DNA from: Pseudonocardia thermophila
Lineage (GTDB): Bacteria > Actinomycetota > Actinomycetes > Mycobacteriales > Pseudonocardiaceae
Length of the DNA stretch: 64,000 nucleotides
Assembly (NCBI RefSeq): GCF_900142365.1
Contig: NZ_FRAP01000027.1
Coordinates: forward strand, 1 to 64,000
Reading direction: 5' to 3'
Shown: in pieces, positions 23,526-31,594 of the stretch
How positions within the stretch are numbered: position 1 is the stretch's first letter
Layout: each line of letters begins with the position of its first letter
Made by a program: the position numbers and the translations under genes
Notes under the pieces: model-generated
Seen by the model: the letters and a program-made list of their open reading frames with translations, nothing else
Databases searched by the model: none
Told to the model about the DNA's origin: nothing

Positions 23526-25087
23526 GTGAGCAGGGTGGGCGCAAGCCGGTCAAGCGGGCGTTGATCAGCGTCTACGACAAGACGGGCCTGCTCGACCTGG
23601 CCACCGCCCTGCACGCGATGGGGGTCGAGATCGTCTCGACCGGCTCGACCGCGCAGCGCATCGCCGACGCCGGAGTGCCGGTGACGCCCGTCGAGGAGCT
23701 GACCGGGTTCCCCGAGTGCCTCGACGGCCGGGTGAAGACCCTGCACCCGCGGGTGCACGCGGGTCTGCTCGCCGACACCCGCAAGCCGGAGCACGTCGCG
23801 CAGCTCGCCGAGCTGGGCATCCCGCCGTTCGAGCTGCTGGTCTCGAACCTCTACCCGTTCACGCAGACCGTCGCCTCCGGAGCCGCGCCGGACGAGTGCG
23901 TCGAGCAGATCGACATCGGCGGCCCCGCCATGGTGCGGGCGTCGGCGAAGAACCACGACAGCGTCGCGGTCGTCACCGATCCGCGCCGCTACGACTGGGT
24001 GCTGGAGCAGGTGAAGGCCGGCGGCTTCCTGCTGGAGGACCGGCGCAGGCTCGCCGCGGAGGCGTTCCGGCACACCGCGAGCTACGACGTCGCGGTCGCG
24101 TCCTGGATGGGTAGCGTGCTGGCCCCCGAGCCGGACGGCGGCCCGTTCCCGGACTGGGTCGGAGCGACGTGGGAGCGGCGCGCGACGCTGCGGTACGGCG
24201 AGAACCCGCACCAGCCCGCCGCCCTCTACACCACCGGGCGCGGTGGGCTCGCCGAGGCTGAGCAGCTGCACGGCAAGGAGATGTCCTACAACAACTACGT
24301 GGACGCCGACGCCGCCTGGCGGGCCGCGCACGACCACGACGGCATCTGCGTCGCGGTGATCAAGCACGCCAACCCGTGCGGCATCGCGATCGGCAAGGAC
24401 GTCGCCGAGGCGCACCGCAAGGCGCACGCCTGCGACCCGGTCAGCGCGTTCGGCGGTGTGATCGCCACGAACAGCGAGGTCAGCGTGGCGATGGCCGAGC
24501 AGCTGGCGGACATCTTCACCGAGGTGATCGTGGCGCCGTCCTACGAGGAGGGTGCGGTGGAGCTGCTCGCTCGGCGCGCGAACCTGCGCGTGCTGCGGGT
24601 GCCCGGGGGAAGCCCGCGGACCGGTGTCGAGATGAGGCCGATCTCCGGCGGGCTGCTGCTCCAGCACCGCGATGCGATCGACGCGCCCGGCGACGACCCC
24701 TCGACCTGGACGCTCGCTGCGGGCGAGCCGGTCGACGAGGCCACGCTCGCCGATCTCGCCTTCGCCTGGCGCGCGGTCCGCTCGGTGAAGTCGAACGCGA
24801 TCCTGCTCGCCTCCGACGGGGCGTCCGTCGGCGTCGGGATGGGCCAGGTCAACCGCGTCGACTCGTGCCGGCTCGCGGTGAGCCGGGCCGGTGATCGGGC
24901 TCGTGGCTCGGTCGCGGCGTCCGACGCCTTCTTCCCGTTCCCGGACGGGCTGGAGGTGTTGATCGAGGCGGGCGTGCGCGCGGTCGTGCAGCCCGGTGGC
25001 TCGGTGCGCGACGAGCTGTCGATCGAGACGGCGGCGAAGGCCGGGGTGGCGCTGTACCACACCGGGGTGCGCCACTTCGCCCACTGA
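23522..25087 (+). CDS. purH: Bifunctional AICAR transformylase / IMP cyclohydrolase
   Basis: 521 residues from GTG 23522. It performs the last two steps of IMP synthesis. The N-terminal MGS-like cyclohydrolase domain starts KRALISVYDKTGLLDLA and includes STGSTAQRI and VKTLHPRVHAGLL. The C-terminal transformylase domain has LRYGENPHQPAALY, the catalytic KHANPCGIAIG motif, and ends GVALYHTGVRHFAH. Length and motifs are complete. It uses the 10-formyl-THF that FolD, encoded at 48986, can supply. Confidence 0.97.
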   Translation: MSEQGGRKPVKRALISVYDKTGLLDLATALHAMGVEIVSTGSTAQRIADAGVPVTPVEELTGFPECLDGRVKTLHPRVHAGLLADTRKPEHVAQLAELGIPPFELLVSNLYPFTQTVASGAAPDECVEQIDIGGPAMVRASAKNHDSVAVVTDPRRYDWVLEQVKAGGFLLEDRRRLAAEAFRHTASYDVAVASWMGSVLAPEPDGGPFPDWVGATWERRATLRYGENPHQPAALYTTGRGGLAEAEQLHGKEMSYNNYVDADAAWRAAHDHDGICVAVIKHANPCGIAIGKDVAEAHRKAHACDPVSAFGGVIATNSEVSVAMAEQLADIFTEVIVAPSYEEGAVELLARRANLRVLRVPGGSPRTGVEMRPISGGLLLQHRDAIDAPGDDPSTWTLAAGEPVDEATLADLAFAWRAVRSVKSNAILLASDGASVGVGMGQVNRVDSCRLAVSRAGDRARGSVAASDAFFPFPDGLEVLIEAGVRAVVQPGGSVRDELSIETAAKAGVALYHTGVRHFAH

Positions 25088-25195
25088 GCTCATCCGGACG
25101 GCGGTGCCGCGGCGCGCATTCCGCGCCTTGTGGCGGGCCCGCGCCAGGGCCACTGTGTTCGGGGTCACATTCGCCGTCGGGCGGGAGGTGTCCCG

Positions 25196-25798
25196 ATGTT
25201 CATGCAGGTCATCCAGGGGAAGGTCGCCGATCGGGCGGGGCTCGAGGCGGCGCTCGAGCGCTGGAGGGACGAGCTGGCACCGGGGGCGATCGGCTACCTC
25301 GGCTCGACCGGCGGGTTCACCGATGACGGCGTGTTCGTCGTGCTCGCCCGGTTCGAGTCCGAGGAGGCGGCGCGCCGCAACAGCGAGCGCCCCGAGCAGG
25401 CCGCGTGGTGGGCCGAGACCGAGCGGTGCTTCGACGGCGAGGTCGTCTTCATGGACTGCCCGACCGCCACGACCTGGCTGGCCGGCGGCTCGGACGACGC
25501 CGGCTTCGTGCAGGTCATGGAGGGGCGCAGCGCCAACCGCGACCGCATGCTCGCGCTGATGGAGACCTACGCCCCACGGGTCAAGCAGGCCCGGCCGGAG
25601 ATCATCGGCGGCACCGTCGGCACGTACGGCGAGGACGGCTGGGTCGAGGCGATCTACTTCACGTCCGAGGCGGAGGCGCGCGAGCACGAGGCGATGCCGA
25701 TGCCCGACGACATGGCCGAGGCGATGGCCCGGGAGATGCCGGCGGACGTCCGCTACCTGGACCTGCACCAGCCGATCATGATCTCGGCCGGGCGGTAG
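25196..25798 (+). CDS. Duplicated ABM-like (dimeric alpha/beta barrel) protein
   Basis: 200 residues from ATG 25196, with GGGAGG seven bases before it. Two halves of about 95 residues each begin with the same pattern (MQVIQGKVADRAGLEAALERW and VQVMEGRSANRDRMLALMETY) and continue with GGFTDDGVFVVLARFES and TYGEDGWVEAIYFTS. These resemble antibiotic-biosynthesis-monooxygenase ferredoxin-like folds fused in tandem. No cofactor motif is visible. It could be a stress or detoxification protein; the function is not known. Confidence 0.7.
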   Translation: MFMQVIQGKVADRAGLEAALERWRDELAPGAIGYLGSTGGFTDDGVFVVLARFESEEAARRNSERPEQAAWWAETERCFDGEVVFMDCPTATTWLAGGSDDAGFVQVMEGRSANRDRMLALMETYAPRVKQARPEIIGGTVGTYGEDGWVEAIYFTSEAEAREHEAMPMPDDMAEAMAREMPADVRYLDLHQPIMISAGR

Positions 25799-25829
25799 TC
25801 GATCGGGAGAATTCGTTTGCGCCCGGCCG

Positions 25830-25835
25830 TAGCGT
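25830..25835 (+). promoter_or_regulatory. -10 hexamer of the erm leader
   Basis: TAGCGT lies seven bases before the GTG of the leader ORF, giving a leaderless leader peptide. Confidence 0.5.
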
Positions 25836-25842
25836 GATCGGC

Positions 25843-25914
25843 GTGAGTCGCACTGCGTGGATCAGGGCCGTGGCGATCCGGCTGCGCCGCGTCGAACGGA
25901 CGCCGCGCCGCTGA
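25843..25914 (+). CDS. Probable macrolide-sensing leader peptide of erm
   Basis: 23 residues from GTG 25843. The C-terminal part reads IRAVAIRLRRVERTPRR. The Arg-Leu-Arg at residues 13-15 matches the Arg/Lys-x-Arg/Lys stalling motif of the ErmD class of leaders (MRLR), which halt the drug-bound ribosome. The ORF ends 87 nt before the Erm start. The intervening RNA can fold, for example CGGACGC with GCGTCCG across the leader stop. Stalling would be expected to free the erm ribosome site. The reading frame and position are seen; the mechanism is inferred. Confidence 0.55.
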   Translation: MSRTAWIRAVAIRLRRVERTPRR

Positions 25915-26001
25915 TCGCCGCCCGCGTCCGCGGGCTCTCCGGCTGCGTGGCCGTCCGATCAGGAGCTCTCTCCCCGATCGACGTGAAACGCAGGTCTTCT
26001 T

Positions 26002-26706
26002 ATGTCCACGCATGTCCGCTGGGCTGGTGGCGGGCGCCACGAGCTCGGCCAGAACTTCCTCGTCGACGGGCGCGTCGCTGCCTGGATCGCCCGTCTCGTC
26101 CCGCCCGGCCCGGTCGTCGAACTCGGGCCGGGCGCCGGGGCCCTCACCCGGCACCTGATCGCCCGGCCCGACCCGATCACCGTGGTCGAGATCGATCCCC
26201 ACCACGCGGCCGCGCTGGAGCGCCGGTTCGGTCGCCGCGTCGCCGTGGTCCGCGGCGACATGCTGCGGTTCCGTGAACGGCGGCCGCACCACGTGGTCTC
26301 CAACGTGCCGTTCGGCATCACGGCGCCGCTGCTGCGGCACGTGCTCGGGCAGTCGAGCTGGTGCACTGCCGTGCTGCTCCTGCAGTGGGAGGTGGCCCGC
26401 AAGCGGGCGGCCGTCGGCGGTACCACCCAGCTCACCGCGCTCTGGTGGCCGTGGATCGACTTCACGCTGGCCGGGCGCGTACCCGCGGACGCGTTCCGGC
26501 CCCGCCCGTCGGTCGACGGCGGGGTGCTGGTCATGGTCCGCCGTGAGCGGCCGCTGCTGGACGCGCGCCGGCGCGGGGCCTACCAGCGGTTCGTCGTCGA
26601 GGCGTTCCGCGCTGGCCAGGTGGCCGGGCGGCGCCCGCGGGACCTCGACGCCCGCGGATGGGTGATGCTGTTCGACCGCCTTGCCCGGACGTCCCCGGTG
26701 CGTTAA
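26002..26706 (+). CDS. 23S rRNA adenine N6-methyltransferase, Erm family
   Basis: 234 residues from ATG 26002. It has the Erm/KsgA fold: GQNFLVDGRV at the N-terminus, SAM motif I VVELGPGAGALTRHL (38-52), acidic VVEIDP, and the catalytic NVPFGI (101-106), the Erm form of the NPPY motif. The C-terminal helical domain is short, giving 234 residues against about 240-260 in many Erm proteins. It should dimethylate A2058 and protect against macrolides, lincosamides and streptogramin B. The ribosome site (CGCAGG) is weak, in keeping with control by the leader. Confidence 0.88.
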   Translation: MSTHVRWAGGGRHELGQNFLVDGRVAAWIARLVPPGPVVELGPGAGALTRHLIARPDPITVVEIDPHHAAALERRFGRRVAVVRGDMLRFRERRPHHVVSNVPFGITAPLLRHVLGQSSWCTAVLLLQWEVARKRAAVGGTTQLTALWWPWIDFTLAGRVPADAFRPRPSVDGGVLVMVRRERPLLDARRRGAYQRFVVEAFRAGQVAGRRPRDLDARGWVMLFDRLARTSPVR

Positions 26707-26709
26707 TCT

Positions 26710-26725
26710 TCGAACATCAGTTCGA
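26710..26725. promoter_or_regulatory. LexA (SOS) box of imuA'-imuB
   Basis: TCGAACATCAGTTCGA is a perfect TCGAAC-N4-GTTCGA actinobacterial LexA site. It lies 63 nt before the imuA' ATG. Confidence 0.9.
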
Positions 26726-26788
26726 TACACCGTCTCCCCGCGGTGGCTCGGAAGCAGGTCCTGAGTTCGCGGGAGAGGTCTGTTCGGC

Positions 26789-27571
26789 ATGATGCACGCA
26801 GCGGTTCGAGCCGCCTCCGAGGAGCGGCTCGCCCTTGCCCGGGGGCTGCTCGCGCGCGCTGAGCAGTCCCGGGCCGCCGATCCGGGGGCGGACGTCCTCC
26901 CCGTGGCCCAGCCGCTGGCCCGGCTGTTGCCCGGGGCGGGGCTGCGCCGCGGATCCACGGTGGCGCTCCCCGGCCCGGCGGGGGCCACGTCGCTGTTGTT
27001 CGCGCTGCTGGCCGAGGCATCGGCGGCTGGGTCGTGGATCGGGATCGTCGGGCGACCCGATCTCGGGGTGGTCGCCGCCGCCGAGGCCGGACTGGCGCTG
27101 GAGCGGCTCGCGCTGGTGCCGCGGCCGGGCCCGGACCTCGTACCGGTGGCGATGGCGCTGCTCGACGGGATGGACGTCGTCGCCGTCGCCCCCGCGGGAC
27201 CCGTCGTGCCGTTCGCCGACCGGCGGGCCCGCTCGCCCGGCAGGCCCGCCGTGGTGCGGGCCGCGGAGCGTCAGCGCCTGGCGGCCAGGGCCCGACAGCG
27301 CGGTGCGGTGCTGCTGGCGCTGGGGGAGTGGCCCGGTGCCGATCTCGAGCTGAGCTGTGCCGGGGGCGGCTGGCGCGGGCTCGACGCCGAGCGGGGCCGG
27401 CTGCGGGCACGCACCGCCGTCGTGCGCCGCGGCGGCCGGGGCGCCGTGGGCCGCGGTGGGGAGGTCCGGCTGCTCCTGCCTGGTCCCGATGGCCGGGTGG
27501 CGCCCCGGGCATCGGTGGCGGCGACCGATGCGCAGGCGGGCACGGTTCCGGCGATCCGGGCCGCGGGGTGA
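26789..27571 (+). CDS. imuA': ImuA'-like RecA-fold mutasome protein
   Basis: 260 residues from ATG 26789 (ATG 26792 also possible), with GGGAGAGG upstream. It resembles a shortened RecA domain: GAGLRRGSTVALPGPAGATSLLFALLAEASAAG holds a degenerate Walker A in which the usual Lys is missing. This is the ImuA' of the actinobacterial ImuA'-ImuB-DnaE2 translesion mutasome; it interacts with ImuB and is required for DNA-damage-induced mutagenesis. The LexA box upstream and the imuB gene downstream agree. The C-terminus is Arg- and Gly-rich. Confidence 0.85.
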   Translation: MMHAAVRAASEERLALARGLLARAEQSRAADPGADVLPVAQPLARLLPGAGLRRGSTVALPGPAGATSLLFALLAEASAAGSWIGIVGRPDLGVVAAAEAGLALERLALVPRPGPDLVPVAMALLDGMDVVAVAPAGPVVPFADRRARSPGRPAVVRAAERQRLAARARQRGAVLLALGEWPGADLELSCAGGGWRGLDAERGRLRARTAVVRRGGRGAVGRGGEVRLLLPGPDGRVAPRASVAATDAQAGTVPAIRAAG

Positions 27572-27728
27572 GCCGTGGTGGATGGGAGGAGGTGATCGAT
27601 CGAGAGGTGCGGTCGGTGCCGGCCCGGGTCCCGCCGGCCGGGGAGCGGTGCGGGGCCCGGGCGGCGACGATCCCGTGCGGCGGTGTCGAGAGGAGACCGA
27701 GCGAGGTCGAGGGGGGAGGTGTGCCGGC

Positions 27729-29555
27729 GTGGCCGATCCAGTGCGGGTGCTGGCCGTGTGGGTGCCGGACTGGCCGGTCGTGGCCGCCGCGCGGGCCGCG
27801 CACGTCCCGCCCGACCGCCCGGCGGCCGTCGTGGCCGCCAACCAGGTCGTCGCCTGTTCGGCACCTGCCCGCTCCAGCGGGGTGCGGCGCGGCCTGCGCC
27901 GCCGGGAGGCGCAGGCGCGCTGTCCCGAGCTGGCGATCTTGTCCGTCGATCCCGAGCGCGACGCGCGCGCGTTCGAGCCGGTGGTGGTGGCCGTCGAGGA
28001 GCTGGCCCCCGGGGTGGAGGTGGTGCGGCCCGGGCTGGTCGCGCTGCCCGCGCGCGGCCCGGCCGGGTTCTTCGGCGGGGAGCTGGTCGCCGCCGAGCGG
28101 ATCATCGACCACGTGGCGGCCCGCACCGGTGTCGAGTGCCAGATCGGGATCGCCGACGGGCTGTTCGCCGCCACGCTGGCCGCCCACCGCGGGCTCGCGG
28201 TCGCCCCCGGCGACACCCCGGCGTTCCTCGCCCCGCTGGACGTGGCTGAGCTCGATCGTGAACCCGGCAGCGACCGCGCGGAGCTGGTCGATCTCCTGCG
28301 CCGGCTCGGGTTGCGCAGCCTCGGGGCGTTCGCCCGGCTCGATCCGTCCGACGTCGCGTCCCGCTTCGGGGCTGATGCGGTGCTCGCGCACCGGCTCGCC
28401 CGTGGCCTCGATCCCCGGCCGCCGGTGCGGCGCGCCCCGCCGGTGGAGCTCACCGTCACCCGAGAACTCGATCCGCCCGTCGACCGGGTCGACGCTGCCG
28501 CGTTCGCCGCCCGCGGGCTCGCCGAACGGCTGCACGCCACCCTCGCCGGGCACGGTCTGTCCTGCACCCGGCTCGGGATCGGCGCGCGCACGAGCGGTGG
28601 GGAGGTGCTGCACCGGGTGTGGCGGTGCGCGGAGCCGCTCACCCCGCCCGGCACCGTCGACCGGGTCCGCTGGCAGCTGGACGCGTGGCTGACGAACCGG
28701 GTGCGCACGGGCGCGCACGATCCCGGGGAGGAGTCCGGTGCGCTGGTCGAGCTGTGGCTGGTGCCGGAGGAGACCGTGCCGGCCGGGGAGCTGCAGCTGG
28801 GGCTGTGGGGCGACACGGGGCTCACCGGTGAGCGGGCCGGGCGGGCGCTGGTGCGGGTGCAGGCGCTGCTGGGGCCGGAGTCGGTGGTCACCCCGGTGCT
28901 CGTGGGCGGCCGCGACCCGGACGAACGGGTGCGGCTGGTGCGGTGGGGCGACGACCGGGCGATCGAGGGTGCCGTCACCGAGCTGGAGCCGCCGCCACCG
29001 GCCCCGCTGCCGGAGCAGGGGCCGCTGCTGCCGGCCGAGCAGGTGTGGGAGCGGCTGGGGCCGCGGGACGCCCCGGCGACCGCGCCCGCCGGTTGGCCGG
29101 ACGATACGGTGCAGCGGCACGGGCGCGTTCCGGTGCCGGTCGCCGAGCCGGGCACGGTGCGCTCCACCAACCGGCACCGGCCGCCCGCGCCCGCCCGCAC
29201 GTCCACATCGCGCACGATCCGCGAGCCGCCCGCGCCGTGGCCCGGCCGGTTGCCGTCGCCGTCCCCGGCCACGGTGCCGGCGGAGCCGATCCCGGCGCGG
29301 CTGCACGCGGCCGACGGGCAGCCCGTCGTGCTCCGCGCCGCCGATCAGCTGTCCGCGGCGCCGCACCGGCTCACCGTCGTCGACGGTCCGGACGTGGAGA
29401 TCACGGGCTGGGCCGGACCGTGGCCGGTGTGGCGGCGCTGGTGGACCCCGGCGGCGCCGCTCACGGCCCGGCTGCAGGTGCTGTGCGCCGACGGGTCGGC
29501 GTTCCTGTTGCTCTCGAAGGAGGGGCGGTGGTGGGTCACGGGGATCTACGACTGA
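27729..29555 (+). CDS. imuB: ImuB, inactive Y-family polymerase of the mutasome
   Basis: About 608 residues from GTG 27729, with a GGGGGGAGG site ten bases before it. The N-terminus VRVLAVWVPDWPVVAA shows the typical ImuB sequence in place of the catalytic DxDxFF motif of active Y-family polymerases, so it is a scaffold. The palm and little-finger regions follow (QIGIADGLFAATLAAHRG, LRRLGLRSLGAFARLD). A Pro/Ala-rich segment and a C-terminal domain ending SKEGRWWVTGIYD are present; the latter resembles the part that binds DnaE2 and the beta clamp. It is SOS-controlled with imuA'. Confidence 0.88.
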   Translation: MADPVRVLAVWVPDWPVVAAARAAHVPPDRPAAVVAANQVVACSAPARSSGVRRGLRRREAQARCPELAILSVDPERDARAFEPVVVAVEELAPGVEVVRPGLVALPARGPAGFFGGELVAAERIIDHVAARTGVECQIGIADGLFAATLAAHRGLAVAPGDTPAFLAPLDVAELDREPGSDRAELVDLLRRLGLRSLGAFARLDPSDVASRFGADAVLAHRLARGLDPRPPVRRAPPVELTVTRELDPPVDRVDAAAFAARGLAERLHATLAGHGLSCTRLGIGARTSGGEVLHRVWRCAEPLTPPGTVDRVRWQLDAWLTNRVRTGAHDPGEESGALVELWLVPEETVPAGELQLGLWGDTGLTGERAGRALVRVQALLGPESVVTPVLVGGRDPDERVRLVRWGDDRAIEGAVTELEPPPPAPLPEQGPLLPAEQVWERLGPRDAPATAPAGWPDDTVQRHGRVPVPVAEPGTVRSTNRHRPPAPARTSTSRTIREPPAPWPGRLPSPSPATVPAEPIPARLHAADGQPVVLRAADQLSAAPHRLTVVDGPDVEITGWAGPWPVWRRWWTPAAPLTARLQVLCADGSAFLLLSKEGRWWVTGIYD

Positions 29556-29581
29556 CACCCCATGCCGTCGGCGTGGAGATC

Positions 29582-29587
29582 TACCGT
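29582..29587 (+). promoter_or_regulatory. -10 hexamer of the MerR-like gene
   Basis: TACCGT lies seven bases before GTG 29595, a leaderless arrangement. Confidence 0.45.
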
Positions 29588-29594
29588 CGGCCCG

Positions 29595-29959
29595 GTGCGG
29601 ATCGGCGAGATGAGCGCGCGGTCGGGAGCAACCCGGCGGGCGCTGCGGCACTACGAGGAGCTGGGCCTGCTGCCGGCCCGGCGGCGGGCCAACGGGTACT
29701 GCGAGTACGACGAGGTGGACCTCGTCCTCGTCGCGGAGATACCGCCTCGTGGAGCTGGGCTTCGCCCGGGAGGAGCCCGGCCGTTCCTCGAGTGCCTGCG
29801 GCGGGGTTCCCCCGCGGGGGCAGCTGCCCCCGCGGCCCAGGAGGTGCAGCGGCGCAAGCTCGCCGAGGTGGACGCCTGATCGCCCGCCTGCAGCAGATCC
29901 GTGCGGCGCTGGTAGCGCCGTCACCCGCGTGCGCGCGCAGCCCGGAGGGAGTGCGATGA
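29595..29959 (+). pseudogene. MerR-family regulator broken by three frameshifts
   Basis: From GTG 29595 the product starts VRIGEMSARSGATRRALRHY, a clear MerR helix-turn-helix with NGYCEYDEVDL. An extra base near 29741 moves the reading to RLVELGFAREE; a missing G near 29775 moves it back to ARPFLECLRRG; and a missing C near 29877 creates an early stop before LIARLQQIRAAL. With these three bases corrected the protein is continuous and of normal MerR size (about 120 residues), with its stop overlapping the thioredoxin ATG. This is either recent decay or local sequence error. Confidence 0.75.
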
Positions 29960-30293
29960 GCGGTCTGGTCGCGGTCACCGACGTGACGTTCGACGAGCTG
30001 GTGCTGGGCGCGCGGCTGCCGGTGCTGCTGGAGTCCGCCGCCGACTGGTGCCCGCCGTGCCGCATGATCGAGCCGGTGCTGCGCAGATCGCCGATGAACA
30101 TGCCGGGCGGCTGGTCGTGGCGCAGCTCGGCACCGACGCCGACCCGGCCACTGCCCTGCGCTACGGCGTCGTGGGCATGTCCACGATGAACCTGTACGTG
30201 CGGGGCGAGGTGGCGGCGCAGGTGGTCGGGGCACGGCCCAAGGCGGCGCTGCTGGCAGCGTTCGCCGGGCGCCCCGACGGGCCCACCGGCTGA
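29956..30293 (+). pseudogene. Thioredoxin-like gene with a frameshift
   Basis: ATG 29956 with GGAGGGA upstream. The active-site region DWCPPCRMIEPVLR is intact, then a missing C near 30085 (CGC-AG instead of CGC-CAG) shifts the frame to a stop at 30189. The second frame continues the thioredoxin fold: QIADEHAGRLVVAQLGTDAD, then YGVVGMSTMNLYVRGE and a C-terminal helix to 30293. The usual cis-Pro before the strand is replaced by Ser-Thr in GMSTMNLY. It overlaps the broken MerR gene, so the pair was one operon. Confidence 0.75.
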
Positions 30294-30299
30294 GCCGGG

Positions 30300-30950
30300 T
30301 CAGCTCTGCGGGGTGCGGTAGCCGTGGAGGAACACCCGCACGCCCGCGGTGACCATCTCCGTGATCTCCTCGGGGGTGGGTGGCTCCCCCTCCTCGGCGC
30401 GGACCTCGGACTCGAACGTCGTCAGCGCGATGAGGTGCAGGGCGGCGCGCTCCGGGTCGGTCACCCGCAGCAGACCCTCGGCGGCCAGCTCCTGCAGCCG
30501 GTGGGCGATCTCCCGCCGCACGCGGCGCCGGCCGGCTTCCTGCCACTCCTCCCGCAGCTCGGCCGGGAAGTGCGGGCCCTCGACGTCGATCATCCGGACC
30601 AGTGCGAAGTGCTCGGGGAACTCGGCGCGGTGGGCCACCAGCGCGCGCCCGATGACCGCGAGCCGGTCCTCCAGCCCGGCCCCTGCGCGCATCCCCCGCT
30701 CGACCTGGTCGACGAAGGCGTCGGCCACGACCGTGGCGCTTTCGGCGAGGACCGTCGTGAACAGCCGCTCCTTGCTGGGGAAGTGCTTGTAGAGGGTGCG
30801 GGTCGACACGCCGGCCTCGCGAGCGATGGCGTCGGTCGTGGTGCGGGCGTACCCGTCCCGGCCGAAGACGGTGCGCGCCGCGCGGGTGATGGCGTCGCGC
30901 TTCGCCGGCCGCCCCCGCCGCGGTTCGCCGGGCTGATCCGTTCCGTCCAC
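30300..30950 (-). CDS. TetR-family regulator of the adjacent efflux operon
   Basis: 216 residues from a GTG start. The N-terminal HTH is ARTVFGRDGYARTTTDAIAR followed by AGVSTRTLYKHFPSKERLF. The C-terminal domain resembles TetR_C proteins of AcrR type (ALVRMIDVEGPHFPAEL). It is divergent from a flavin reductase and MFS transporter pair, a common arrangement for drug-responsive repressors. The GTATACGGTTTAC dyad in the gap is a candidate site. Confidence 0.9.
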   Translation of the reverse strand: MDGTDQPGEPRRGRPAKRDAITRAARTVFGRDGYARTTTDAIAREAGVSTRTLYKHFPSKERLFTTVLAESATVVADAFVDQVERGMRAGAGLEDRLAVIGRALVAHRAEFPEHFALVRMIDVEGPHFPAELREEWQEAGRRRVRREIAHRLQELAAEGLLRVTDPERAALHLIALTTFESEVRAEEGEPPTPEEITEMVTAGVRVFLHGYRTPQS

Positions 30951-30984
30951 GTGACCTCCGCCGTCTCGTGCGCTATTTTCTGCT

Positions 30985-30997
30985 GTATACGGTTTAC
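30985..30997. promoter_or_regulatory. Candidate TetR operator
   Basis: GTATAC-G-GTTTAC is an inverted repeat with one mismatch, in the most AT-rich stretch of the neighbourhood. It lies about 35 nt from the TetR start and 18 nt from the reductase start. Confidence 0.45.
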
Positions 30998-31015
30998 TTT
31001 ACATCGGGAGTCCTC

Positions 31016-31594
31016 ATGGAGGAACTGCAGGTCGGCATCGTCGTGGGCAGCGTCCGGCCCGGTCGCCGCGGTACGGCGGTCGCCCGCTGGGTGCACGAGC
31101 ACGCAGCGCGCCGCGCCGGGCTGGCGGCAGAGATCGTCGACATCGCCGACTACGACCTGCCGGTGCTCGACGAGCCGCTGCCCGCCGCGTACGGCCGCTA
31201 CGCACAGCCGCACACCGAGGCGTGGGCGGACGCGATCGCCGCCTTCGACGCGTACGTGTTCGTGACGCCCGAGTACAACCGCTCCATCCCCGGGCCGCTG
31301 AAGAACGCGATCGACTTCCTGTACGCCGAGTGGCACGACAAGGCGGCCGGCTTCGTCAGCTACGGCATCGACGCCGGTGGGGCGCGGGCGGTCGAACACC
31401 TGCGCGTCGTGATGGGGGAGCTGCGAGTCGCCGACGTCCGCGCGCAGGTGGCGCTGTCTCTGGAGGCGGACTTCAGCGGGGAGGAGTTCATCCCGCGCCC
31501 CGACCGCGGCCGCCAGCTGGACGCCCTGCTCGACCAGCTCGCGGCCTGGGGCGCCGCGCTGCGGACCGTGCGGCACCCGGCCGCGGTCCGATGA
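31016..31594 (+). CDS. NADPH-dependent FMN reductase family protein
   Basis: 192 residues from ATG 31016, with GGGAG five bases before it; GTG 30968 would place translation through the operator. The flavodoxin-like fold shows GIVVGSVRPGRRGTAVARW for the FMN phosphate and FVTPEYNRSIPGPLKNAID, the signature of this family. It may reduce quinones, azo dyes or chromate. Its stop overlaps the MFS gene start as ATGA, so the two are coupled and probably both controlled by the TetR protein. Confidence 0.92.
   Translation: MEELQVGIVVGSVRPGRRGTAVARWVHEHAARRAGLAAEIVDIADYDLPVLDEPLPAAYGRYAQPHTEAWADAIAAFDAYVFVTPEYNRSIPGPLKNAIDFLYAEWHDKAAGFVSYGIDAGGARAVEHLRVVMGELRVADVRAQVALSLEADFSGEEFIPRPDRGRQLDALLDQLAAWGAALRTVRHPAAVR

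Noticed and set aside
25111..25127. GGCGCG-CATTC-CGCGCC hairpin after purH as a terminator
   Set aside because: A six-bp stem in this base composition is expected by chance, and it lies in a gap with no other signal.
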